From: SHLQ01 sp964494395
GTDB lineage: Bacteria; Actinomycetota; Acidimicrobiia; Acidimicrobiales; SHLQ01
DNA: 16,033 bases
Direction of reading: 5' to 3'
Assembly (NCBI GenBank): GCA_964494395.1
Contig: CAZBTI010000085.1
Location: 1-16,033, forward strand
Shown here: positions 1 to 6,605 of the stretch, one piece after another
Layout of the letters: each line of letters starts with the position of its first letter
Position numbering within the stretch: position 1 is the first letter of the stretch
The notes under the pieces: model-generated
What the model was told of the DNA's origin: nothing
Database searches by the model: none
The model's input: only the letters and a program-made list of their open reading frames with translations
Translations under genes and position numbers: made by a program

Positions 1-260
1 CTCGCAACGAGGACATGGACGTCAACATCTGCAAAGAGAAGAAGCTCGACAACATTCGTACGCAGTCTTCTGACGACACCATCAAGATCACCCCACCAAA
101 GGTGCTCTCGCTCGAAGGTGCCTTGGAGACCATTACCGACGACGAGTGCGTTGAGGTCACGCCCGAAAACGTTCGTCTTCGTAAGGTCAATCTCGACGCC
201 ACAACTCGAGCTCGTGAGATCAAGCGTATGAAGAACGCCCGCGAATCAGCCGACGCCTAG
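1..260 (+). CDS. typA: GTPase TypA/BipA, C-terminal end (5' truncated by window)
   Basis: This is the last ~86 codons of a ribosome-associated translational GTPase; the reading frame is open from base 3 and runs off the left edge. The visible part begins RNEDMDVNICKEKKLDNIR and continues through KITPPKVLSLEGALETI, DDECVEVTPENVRLRK and an L-D-x-T-T-R-A-R ending. That succession is the characteristic C-terminal domain of TypA/BipA. The GTPase domain lies outside the window, so only the tail can be assigned. The internal ATG at 15 is not the true start. In the family the protein acts in the cytoplasm on 50S maturation and stress or low-temperature growth. The gene converges on the DUF302 gene across a 30-bp gap that holds a hairpin. 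I am confident of the family from the tail alone. Confidence 0.93.
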   Translation, partial: RNEDMDVNICKEKKLDNIRTQSSDDTIKITPPKVLSLEGALETITDDECVEVTPENVRLRKVNLDATTRAREIKRMKNARESADA

Positions 261-268
261 CGCGTAAC

Positions 269-286
269 TCGGGCTGGTAGGCCCGA
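269..286. terminator. Short hairpin between convergent typA and DUF302 genes
   Basis: A 6-bp GC-rich stem (TCGGGC / GCCCGA) with a 6-nt loop (TGGTAG) lies in the 30-bp gap between the two convergent stop codons. It could end both transcripts. No run of T follows on either strand, so it is at best a weak or non-canonical terminator. The call rests on position and symmetry only. Confidence 0.4.
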
Positions 287-290
287 AGGG

Positions 291-704
291 TTAGACCCCG
301 GCAGCGATATTCGCGAAGTTCTGCAACAACCCAGCAGCTCCGACGATCTGCGGGGTGTCGAGCGGAATGTTGTGGCGCTCAGCGATGTACGCCGGATCGT
401 TGTGCAACACCCGCACGCCAGTTTCGGTTTCGATGATGAGCATCTTCTGGGGCAGGTCGATCCCAGCGGTTGGTGAGATTTGCATGAGCGGTGACCCTCC
501 CGCCGGGTTGCCGAAGAGGAATTCGGTCATCGGCACAAGCTCGAGGCCAACTCGCTCTGCGCTCGCCGAGTGGGCAACGCGCGCGACAAGTCCAAACTTG
601 TCGCTGCCCTCGATGGCTGCGGCCAAGCGGTCTGCTGCTTCAGCGTGGGTGGTATCAGTACCAATAGTTTCGACGAGTCCAGCGGGGAGTTCTGATGCGT
701 TCAT
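291..704 (-). CDS. DUF302 domain protein
   Basis: A 137-residue single-domain protein of the DUF302 family. The recognisable core is FGNPAGGSPLMQ at residues 64-75, then GIDLPQKMLI at 81-90 and NDPAYIAERH at 102-111. These match the family pattern of a G-N-P-x-x-G-x-P-L-M segment, a D-L-P strand and a D-P-x-Y motif. There is no signal peptide or membrane segment. The biochemical role of the family is not firmly established. It starts 36 bp downstream of the stop of the FAD-dependent reductase on the same strand, so the two are probably co-transcribed as the distal genes of the minus-strand block. No strong ribosome-binding site precedes the ATG. The family call is solid; no function is assigned. 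Confidence 0.82.
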   Translation of the reverse strand: MNASELPAGLVETIGTDTTHAEAADRLAAAIEGSDKFGLVARVAHSASAERVGLELVPMTEFLFGNPAGGSPLMQISPTAGIDLPQKMLIIETETGVRVLHNDPAYIAERHNIPLDTPQIVGAAGLLQNFANIAAGV

Positions 705-740
705 GACAGAGAACCTAGCCGCTCATCGAACAAATCGCAG

Positions 741-1946
741 CTAGGTCAATTGCGCGCCGGGGCTGGAAAGCACGCCGCGCCTCCAACGCCGTGGCGTCGC
801 CAGGATTGCCCTCGGGTAGTCCTCGAACATCCAGCGTCCGAAGTTGCGTCGGGTCCAATCGTTGGTGCCCACGGCCTTGAGCGCAGCCTCGGCTGCTTTG
901 GGATTGCTCAAGACCTTCCCGAGGAGGGCTGCCATCTTGTGGTCGGCCACCAGCTCGTCGCGCACCGCAGTGGAGTAGGCGAGGGAGATCTGCGCGAAGT
1001 CTCCAGCGTGTTCGAGGATTGCCGACGCTGCCTCGCGTCCGGTGAGTAACGCTTGGCCAATTCCTTCGCCGGTGAGGGTGTCACAGGCCATGGCGGCGTC
1101 GCCAACGAACAGGGTGTGGGGTGCAACCAGTGAGGCCTTGTCGATTCGAGCCGGGATAGGCCATGCCCGATGCGGGCTCTCCGGGACGGCGTCGAAACCA
1201 ATGACCTCACGAATGTGTGGCCTCTGGAGGAGTTCAGGCCAGAGCGTCTTCATATCTTGGGTGGACACACCGCTACCTCGAAGGATGCCGAAGCCAACGT
1301 TTGCTCGACCGCTAGCGAGCGGGAACGACCACACGTAACCGGGAAGGAGATCGGGTTCGAACCAAATCCAAAGTTCACTCGCGGCCTTCGGGCCGACGTT
1401 CTCGAAATACTGCCGGAAGGCATGCCACTCGCCGCGGTACTTATCGATCTGGAGGCCGAGGAGTTTGCGAAGCGGAGACCACATGCCGTCGGCGGCAATG
1501 CATTGTTGGGCCTGGATTTCAGTGCCCGCATCGGTTGTGAGGTGTACGCCATTCGTGGTGTCGATGCTCGTGACCTTCTCGCCGAACAGCGGCGTTGCTC
1601 CAGCCGAGATCGCAAAGTCGACGAGCGCATGATCGAGTTCGCTTCGTCGAGCGACAGCGGCATACAGGCCCGGCCCCTCAGGCAAAGGGATTTCGTGTTC
1701 CTTGCCGGACGGTGCATGAAGCATCGCTCCATGCACTGCTGTGAACGATGGGATCGAGTCAGCCGAGAAGCCCATCTCTTCGAGTTGGCGCAGGCACAGC
1801 GTCGTCAATCCGTCGCCGCAGAATTTGTCACGAGGGAACGTGGCTTTATCGATGAGGAGAACTTCATGGCCGGCTGCAGCAAGGCTATGAGCGGCGGCAG
1901 CACCCGCAGGGCCTGCTCCCACGACTGCGGTTTCGACGGTGATCAC
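741..1946 (-). CDS. Geranylgeranyl-reductase-family FAD-dependent oxidoreductase (MenJ-like)
   Basis: A 401-residue flavoprotein of the GGR family, which reduces isoprenoid double bonds in lipids, menaquinone side chains or chlorophyll precursors. The N-terminal Rossmann motif GAGPAGAAAA is at residues 10-19. KFCGDG at 41-46 carries the family's conserved cysteine (C43). PGYVWSFP at 202-209 is the GGR P-x-Y-x-W-x-F-P substrate-cavity motif. VGDAAMACDTLTGEGIGQAL at 281-300 is the second FAD-binding motif. No transmembrane segment is obvious. The start is GTG at 1946, which puts the dinucleotide fold at the N-terminus as expected. In actinobacteria a common member is MenJ, which saturates one isoprene unit of menaquinone; that substrate is a guess here because no menaquinone genes are adjacent. 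It lies 48 bp after VanW and 36 bp before DUF302, probably one transcript. Confidence 0.87.
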   Translation of the reverse strand: MITVETAVVGAGPAGAAAAHSLAAAGHEVLLIDKATFPRDKFCGDGLTTLCLRQLEEMGFSADSIPSFTAVHGAMLHAPSGKEHEIPLPEGPGLYAAVARRSELDHALVDFAISAGATPLFGEKVTSIDTTNGVHLTTDAGTEIQAQQCIAADGMWSPLRKLLGLQIDKYRGEWHAFRQYFENVGPKAASELWIWFEPDLLPGYVWSFPLASGRANVGFGILRGSGVSTQDMKTLWPELLQRPHIREVIGFDAVPESPHRAWPIPARIDKASLVAPHTLFVGDAAMACDTLTGEGIGQALLTGREAASAILEHAGDFAQISLAYSTAVRDELVADHKMAALLGKVLSNPKAAEAALKAVGTNDWTRRNFGRWMFEDYPRAILATPRRWRRGVLSSPGAQLT

Positions 1947-1994
1947 ACGTCAATCGTACCTATTGCCTAGCAACAAGTTCGGCCCGAATCGCCT

Positions 1995-4067
1995 TCACTC
2001 TGATGTGTCAAGTGCCCCATCTGTGGGCGCTGGTGCAGCGATTTCCTCAGGTGCCGGGCCCTCGTTCTCAACAGACGCAGACTCGGGCTCGACGGGTTGT
2101 TCGTCAGGCTGAATGTCGTTGGGTGGATCAGCCTCGGAAGGCTGGTCTAGTTCGGCGGGTTGCTCCTGCTCGGTGGGCTGGTCCGGTTCGGTCTCTGCCT
2201 CGGGCGCTTCATCGTCTGTTGGTTCCTCTGCCGGTGTTTCCGGTTCGCCTGGAGCCTCTGGCTCGTCTTGCTCGTCGTTCTGGTCATCGTCTGCTGGGCG
2301 CCGGCGTCCGTTGTCGTCTCCACCCTCGTCGCCGTTCTCTTCTGTTTCTTCTATTTCTTCGGCTAATTCATCTTCTGGGGCTTCGCCGTCGGCGTTCCCC
2401 TCGTCCTCAGGGTTTTCGGTTTCAGGGCTTTGGTTTTCGGCGCCTTGAGCATCATCGTCGGGGTTGTTGTTCCGATCGCCATTTCGACCAGGGTTTCGAG
2501 GAGCGTCTTCGTCTGCGTTCTCGTCTTCGGCGTCAGGACCTTCTGAATCGCCTTCCTCGGACTCTTCCTCTTCAGGTTCTGGTGGAGCGTCGGGGTCATC
2601 GGTGGGCTCGCCGTCGCAGCCGATGCCTTCGTCGCGGTAGATGGCGAATACGGAATCGACATCGACCGTGCCATCGAGGAACGTTCGGGTGCGCTCGGTC
2701 GTAACCCGCGTGCAGGCCTCCTGAACCGGGCTTTCGAACTGGCCGGTCTGCTCTGCATTGGCCCACTCGGTGGAGTAGAGGTCGACGGTGACCGAGTTGG
2801 ACGTGGTGGTCGGCCAGATCAGAATGCCGTGTGGGGTGGGGTTAAAGATCTCTAACTGCGGGGCTGGCCACGAGATTGTTGCTTCACGGCCATACGGGTA
2901 GCGGCTGAAATAGATCGAGTGCGCCGAGTAGGCGTCGTACTCGAGGCCGGCGAAGAACGCTGCGTTGAAGATAGTGGTGGCGAACTGGCTAATGCCGCCG
3001 CCGACAGAGTCGGTGAGGTGTCCGTTGATGATCGTGCCTGCGGGGACAAAGCCCTTTTCGATCGTTCGTTCGCCCACCGATTCGTTCAGCGACCATGTTT
3101 GGCCCGGCTCGATGATGGTGCCTTGGGTAAGTTCGGCAATGCGCTCGATGTTGATGTTTCGACTTTGGCCAGCGGTGTAGTCGGTGGTGAAACTCCCGAC
3201 GAGGTCGGTGATGCCAAGATCCTCGGCCCATGCATTGCCCCGAGGACCATCGACCACATCGAGTCGCAGGTTCGCGGTATCGAGTTCTGTGGTCATCGCT
3301 GTAATGATTCGCTCGATCGACGCTTCGTCGCAGCACGCGGTTCCAAGTGCCCCCGGAACGATGACGACGGTGCCTGGTTCGCCATCGGCACCTGGCTCGA
3401 CATCGAACGTTGCCTCGCCACCCTCGACTCCAACGTCGGGGAACATTGCGTTGAGTCGGCTTGCAATGCCGTCGTAGTTGACCGATACCGCCCATTCACC
3501 GTCGATGAGCTCAACAGTGGTTGAACGACCGAGTATCGAAGTAGGCAACGTACCTATCTGGCGGCCGATGGAAACATCGAGCCCATTGGCCAAACGTTCG
3601 TTTAATTGAGAGGCGAACTCGCCGGCCTGATCGTCGCCAACAACGGCTGGGACCTCGGCAAAGGGAAGCTCGATGGTGACGAGGCTAGGGTCGGCAATTT
3701 GTTCGGCGAGCGCTTCGATATCGGGTGTGCTGCCTGGGATTGAGGGGTCGACGACGAATTGGGCTCCGTCGAAACTGACACCAGCGTTCTGGGGTCTGGC
3801 GGTGTTGACGGAGAGGCGGTTTACCCCTTCTCTCAGGGTGTCCATCGCGTCGGCGGTCAATGCGCCTGAGTCGTCGAACAACGAGGTCGGCTCAATATCG
3901 ACGAACCGATCTCCAGACGCCACGCGAACAGTGCTGCGAACCGCTGCGAGTTCGCCTGCGACCGGTTCGGATGCGGTGGCATCTTCGTTGCCAAACATTG
4001 CGCAACCCGACAACAGAAGTGCGCCGAAGAGCGACCCCAAGAGCCAGCGCAGCGAGGCCTGATTCAC
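1995..4067 (-). CDS. VanW-domain lipoprotein with long acidic C-terminal tail
   Basis: A 690-residue exported protein. Residues 6-22 form a lipoprotein signal ending in the lipobox L19-S-G-C22, so it is probably lipid-anchored outside the membrane. Residues ~50-280 look like duplicated extracellular domains of the type that precede VanW. The VanW domain is at ~290-430, with the hallmark series SFTTDYTAGQSRNINIERIA, IEPGQTWSLNESVG, KGFVPAGTIINGH, GGGISQFATTIFNAA and HSIYFSRYPYGREATISW. Residues 489-690 are a low-complexity D/E/P/Q/N tail. VanW proteins occur in vancomycin-resistance clusters and widely in Gram-positive envelopes, but their activity is unproven. The start is GTG, overlapping the nucS stop by 4 bp (GTGA), so translation is probably coupled. 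No van resistance genes are nearby, so this is more likely a general envelope protein. Confidence 0.88.
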   Translation of the reverse strand: MNQASLRWLLGSLFGALLLSGCAMFGNEDATASEPVAGELAAVRSTVRVASGDRFVDIEPTSLFDDSGALTADAMDTLREGVNRLSVNTARPQNAGVSFDGAQFVVDPSIPGSTPDIEALAEQIADPSLVTIELPFAEVPAVVGDDQAGEFASQLNERLANGLDVSIGRQIGTLPTSILGRSTTVELIDGEWAVSVNYDGIASRLNAMFPDVGVEGGEATFDVEPGADGEPGTVVIVPGALGTACCDEASIERIITAMTTELDTANLRLDVVDGPRGNAWAEDLGITDLVGSFTTDYTAGQSRNINIERIAELTQGTIIEPGQTWSLNESVGERTIEKGFVPAGTIINGHLTDSVGGGISQFATTIFNAAFFAGLEYDAYSAHSIYFSRYPYGREATISWPAPQLEIFNPTPHGILIWPTTTSNSVTVDLYSTEWANAEQTGQFESPVQEACTRVTTERTRTFLDGTVDVDSVFAIYRDEGIGCDGEPTDDPDAPPEPEEEESEEGDSEGPDAEDENADEDAPRNPGRNGDRNNNPDDDAQGAENQSPETENPEDEGNADGEAPEDELAEEIEETEENGDEGGDDNGRRRPADDDQNDEQDEPEAPGEPETPAEEPTDDEAPEAETEPDQPTEQEQPAELDQPSEADPPNDIQPDEQPVEPESASVENEGPAPEEIAAPAPTDGALDTSE
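1998..2603 (-). other. Acidic low-complexity coding tail of the VanW lipoprotein
   Basis: Codons 489-690 of the VanW gene encode about 200 residues dominated by Glu, Asp, Pro, Gln, Asn and Gly. Only two short basic patches occur (GRNGDRN near 528-533 and NGRRRP near 586-591). No globular motif or cell-wall sorting signal is visible. The segment should be disordered and strongly negative, and could act as a spacer or a cation-binding surface polymer. Confidence 0.8.
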
Positions 4068-4723
4068 AACAACCTCAGCTGCGGTGACTCGATGCCTCGA
4101 AGCTCGTCGTAGTCAACTTCGACGCAATCGATCGAGCGCTCGCTGGCGAGAACCTTGGCTTGTGGCTTGATCTCTTGAGCAACAAACACGCCGCGCACGG
4201 GCGCGAGCCGCGGGTCTTGGTTGAGGAACTCGAGATATCGGCTGAGCTGCTCAACGCCATCGATTTCGCCGCGTCGTTTAACTTCGATCGCGACGGCGAC
4301 ATCGTTCTCGTCGCGGCACAACAGGTCAACGGGGCCAATGCCGGTCGGGTACTCGCGGCGTACGAGCTTGTAGCCGTCGGCGATCGATGTCGGGTCGTTG
4401 GCAAGAAGTTCTTGGAGATGTGACTCGACGCCGTCCTTGATGAGGCCGGGGTCGATGCCGAGATCCCAGCTACTATCGCTCAGAACTTCGTGGAGGGTGA
4501 TGATAAGAGACTCACCCTTTGGACTGACCACTCGCCATTCGGAACCATCTTCGATAAGGCGATTTGGGGCGTTCATCCAGTTCAGTGGCTTGTACGCGCC
4601 ACCGTCGGCATGGATTGCGACGCAGCCGTCGGCTTTGACCATGATGAGTCGGGTAGCTTCTGGGAGATGGGCGGTAAGCCGGCCGTCGTAATCGACAGTG
4701 CAGCGGGCAACAACAAGACGCAC
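4064..4723 (-). CDS. nucS: Mismatch endonuclease NucS/EndoMS
   Basis: A 219-residue DNA mismatch-specific endonuclease of the archaeal/actinobacterial NucS family, which cuts both strands at mismatches in lineages lacking MutS/MutL. The N-terminal DNA-binding half starts MRLVVARCTVDYDGRL and includes KPLNWMNAPNRL at 45-56 and EWRVVSPKGESL at 62-72. The C-terminal RecB-like nuclease half has GPVDLLC with D133 and IEVKRR with E147 and K149, the D...E-x-K catalytic set. The protein ends PQLRLL, resembling the C-terminal sliding-clamp-binding motif described for actinobacterial NucS. The start is GTG, giving the family's usual N-terminus. Its stop overlaps the VanW start by 4 bp; ubiB lies 83 bp upstream on the same strand. 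Length and motifs are standard, so the call is strong. Confidence 0.95.
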   Translation of the reverse strand: MRLVVARCTVDYDGRLTAHLPEATRLIMVKADGCVAIHADGGAYKPLNWMNAPNRLIEDGSEWRVVSPKGESLIITLHEVLSDSSWDLGIDPGLIKDGVESHLQELLANDPTSIADGYKLVRREYPTGIGPVDLLCRDENDVAVAIEVKRRGEIDGVEQLSRYLEFLNQDPRLAPVRGVFVAQEIKPQAKVLASERSIDCVEVDYDELRGIESPQLRLL

Positions 4724-4806
4724 GTGGGCAGACTAGGTCAGTATTTCTTCGTGTTCTAAGCGGCCAATGGGTGCCGGTCCCGATCGAATGACCCGCCTAA
4801 GTGTGT

Positions 4807-6486
4807 CTATGACCGCTTTACGCGGTCGCGCCAGCTCTTTTCGCCCGCAATTTCATCGTTTCGTTCGGTCGCCATGCGCCTCTGAATAAGTTCGCGGCGT
4901 GCCTTGAGATCGTTGTAGGTGATCGAATCACTCGAACGATCAATGCCGATGCTGTCCTTGAACGAAGTCAGGTCGACCTCGATGTTCTTTCCCGCCTTAC
5001 CCATCTCGCTCGCGAGCCTTTGGCCGTGGTTCTGAGCGAAATAGGTCGCGATGTGGGTGACTTCGCCAAAGAGGTCGAGGTCGGGCGCCAGCGTGCCGAT
5101 GGCTGCATCGACGAACATCAGGTTCTTGACGAAAAGCATCAATTCTTTCGGCAGCGCCGCTCCGTAGCCGAGGAGCAGCTTCACGAACTTCTGGAGTTCT
5201 TCGATGAGCTCGTCGGGAGTAAGTGCCGTGGGGTCGATGGGGGCGTGGTCGAGGCCGAGATCGCTGAACACGACGTCGAGGTCGGTGTCGGGCGGAAGGG
5301 CACCGAGATCGCGAATGGCGGCCAGTTGCCCCTTCACATCGCTGATCATGCCCGACATGAGCAAGCGTAGGAATGCCTGCCGCTTGAACTCGGTGAGGCG
5401 ACCCGTGATGCCGAAGTCAAAGAGTGCGGTGCGCCCATCGGGCTGCACGAACAGGTTTCCACCGTGCAGGTCGCCGTGGAACACGCCATGGATCATGGCG
5501 CCCTCGAGGAATCCAACCATCGAGGTGCGGACGATTTCGTGGGTGTTTACGCCGGCTTCCTTGATACCGGTGACGTCATCGAACGAGAAGCCACTCAGGC
5601 GCTCCATCACCATCATCCGTCGGGTAACCAGTGTGGGGTGTGGTCGGGGAATGACGTATGCCGTTTGTCCGAGCTGACGTAGCGACATGGCAACATCGAG
5701 CATGTTGGCGGCTTCGAGGCGGAAGTCGAGCTCTTCGGTGATTGTTTCAGCAAAGACCTCGACGAGGGCCGGCGGGTTAGCGAGGGACGAGACGGGGATG
5801 CGACCGATGAGAAATGGCGCTAACCATGCGAGCACCTTGAGATCCTGATGGACGAGTTCGCTCACGGTTGGGCGCTGAACCTTGACGACGATCTCCTTGC
5901 CGCCACCGGGTGAGATGTGGTCGGCGAGTACCGCACGATGTACCTGAGCAATGGATGCAGCGGCAAGGGGTTCGCGATCGAACTCGGAGAACACCGCTTC
6001 GAGCGGTTGACCGAGTTCGGCTTCGACGACCGAACGCACCGTCTCGAACGATTCGGCGGGAACTTGGTCGCGGCACTTGATGAACTCGTCGACGAGTTCC
6101 TTGGGGAAGATGCCTTGGCCGCTGGAAATGATCTGGCCGAGTTTGATGTAGGTGGGGCCGAGAACCTCGGCGGCTTCGCGAAGGCGACGAGAAACATCAG
6201 CTGTGGAGGCTGTGCCACCCTTGCGTCGTCCTGTGGCATACCACAAGGCGATTGCGCCACCGAGGCGCCCGGCGACCTCGACCAAGCGCCCGCCAGCAGG
6301 CACGCGCTTTGGACGAATGAGGTTCGGGATTTCGCGTTCTACGGCGGATCTGATCATGTCGACACGATCACGCCAGCGAGCGTCTTCTAGCCGGACCTCC
6401 CAAGGTCCGTGATCGCTAAAGGCGGCCAGTGCAAGGTCACCCTCGTACTCGGGTGCGCCGGCGGGGGAATCGGCCAAATCCGTCAT
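4807..6486 (-). CDS. ABC1/AarF/UbiB family atypical protein kinase
   Basis: A 559-residue member of the ABC1/UbiB (ADCK) atypical kinase family, linked to quinone or isoprenoid-lipid metabolism; its ATP-dependent activity probably targets small molecules or lipids. Family signatures in order: YIKLGQ at 113-118 (K-x-G-Q motif), the Ala-rich loop AAAS at 175-178 replacing a Gly-rich loop, VKVQRP at 201-206 with the ATP-contacting lysine K202, EELDF at 251-255, HGDLHGGN at 337-344 and the metal-binding DFG at 357-359. The C-terminal ~190 residues are helical-looking, without a clear transmembrane pair. ATG at 6486 opens it, though an AGAGG sits too close to it to be an ideal ribosome-binding site. 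The gene is divergent from betC. Menaquinone-related reductase further down the same strand is suggestive company. Family very sure, substrate unknown. Confidence 0.93.
   Translation of the reverse strand: MTDLADSPAGAPEYEGDLALAAFSDHGPWEVRLEDARWRDRVDMIRSAVEREIPNLIRPKRVPAGGRLVEVAGRLGGAIALWYATGRRKGGTASTADVSRRLREAAEVLGPTYIKLGQIISSGQGIFPKELVDEFIKCRDQVPAESFETVRSVVEAELGQPLEAVFSEFDREPLAAASIAQVHRAVLADHISPGGGKEIVVKVQRPTVSELVHQDLKVLAWLAPFLIGRIPVSSLANPPALVEVFAETITEELDFRLEAANMLDVAMSLRQLGQTAYVIPRPHPTLVTRRMMVMERLSGFSFDDVTGIKEAGVNTHEIVRTSMVGFLEGAMIHGVFHGDLHGGNLFVQPDGRTALFDFGITGRLTEFKRQAFLRLLMSGMISDVKGQLAAIRDLGALPPDTDLDVVFSDLGLDHAPIDPTALTPDELIEELQKFVKLLLGYGAALPKELMLFVKNLMFVDAAIGTLAPDLDLFGEVTHIATYFAQNHGQRLASEMGKAGKNIEVDLTSFKDSIGIDRSSDSITYNDLKARRELIQRRMATERNDEIAGEKSWRDRVKRS
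4811..4827 (-). terminator. Hairpin at the very 3' end of the UbiB-family gene
   Basis: GACCGC and GCGGTC form a 6-bp stem around a 5-nt loop, covering the last codons just before the TAG stop at 4807-4809. There is no T-run. It might attenuate transcription between the kinase gene and nucS, or simply reflect the codons of the R-x-R-x-K-R-S tail. Weak evidence. Confidence 0.25.
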
Positions 6487-6524
6487 ACCTCTAGTGTGCG
6501 CCGTGTTCCTACCGAATGTGTGCC

Positions 6525-6545
6525 GTAGTGACGGTTCTTCACTAC
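6525..6545. promoter_or_regulatory. 21-bp dyad in the UbiB/betC divergent promoter region
   Basis: GTAGTGA-N7-TCACTAC is a perfect 7-bp inverted repeat 39 bp upstream of the ubiB-family ATG. Its centre lies about 41 bp, roughly four helical turns, from the 16-bp palindrome near betC. It could be an operator for either gene or a small hairpin. No factor can be named. Confidence 0.4.
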
Positions 6546-6568
6546 CCGTTCCGGTTTGCAGGCCAATG

Positions 6569-6584
6569 TTGAACGATCGTTCAA
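6569..6584. promoter_or_regulatory. Perfect 16-bp palindromic operator upstream of betC (TetR-type)
   Basis: TTGAACGATCGTTCAA reads identically on both strands over all 16 positions, and symmetry stops abruptly outside it. Size and form fit TetR-family operators, and the TTGAACG half-site reminds me of BetI sites controlling choline genes, though this was not checked. It overlaps the predicted -35 box of betC, the right place for repression. No regulator gene is in the window. Confidence 0.65.
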
Positions 6585-6597
6585 TTCGGGCAATACT
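6569..6597 (+). promoter_or_regulatory. Predicted sigma70-type promoter of the betC operon
   Basis: TTGAAC (6569-6574) and AATACT (6592-6597) are separated by 17 bp; each matches four of six consensus bases. Initiation about 6-9 nt after the -10 box would fall near 6603-6606, at or next to the betC ATG. This fits the absence of a Shine-Dalgarno sequence and suggests a leaderless mRNA. The -35 is inside the palindrome. Confidence 0.45.
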
Positions 6598-6605
6598 CGG
6601 TGCCC

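Noticed and set aside
1170..1970. A 266-codon plus-strand open frame opposite the GGR-family reductase
   Set aside because: It is the complement of conserved flavoprotein motifs, with an arginine/alanine-rich non-globular translation.
1995..4067. VanW gene as part of a vancomycin-resistance cluster
   Set aside because: No vanR/S/H/A/X/Y-type genes are present; VanW domains are widespread in Gram-positive envelope proteins.
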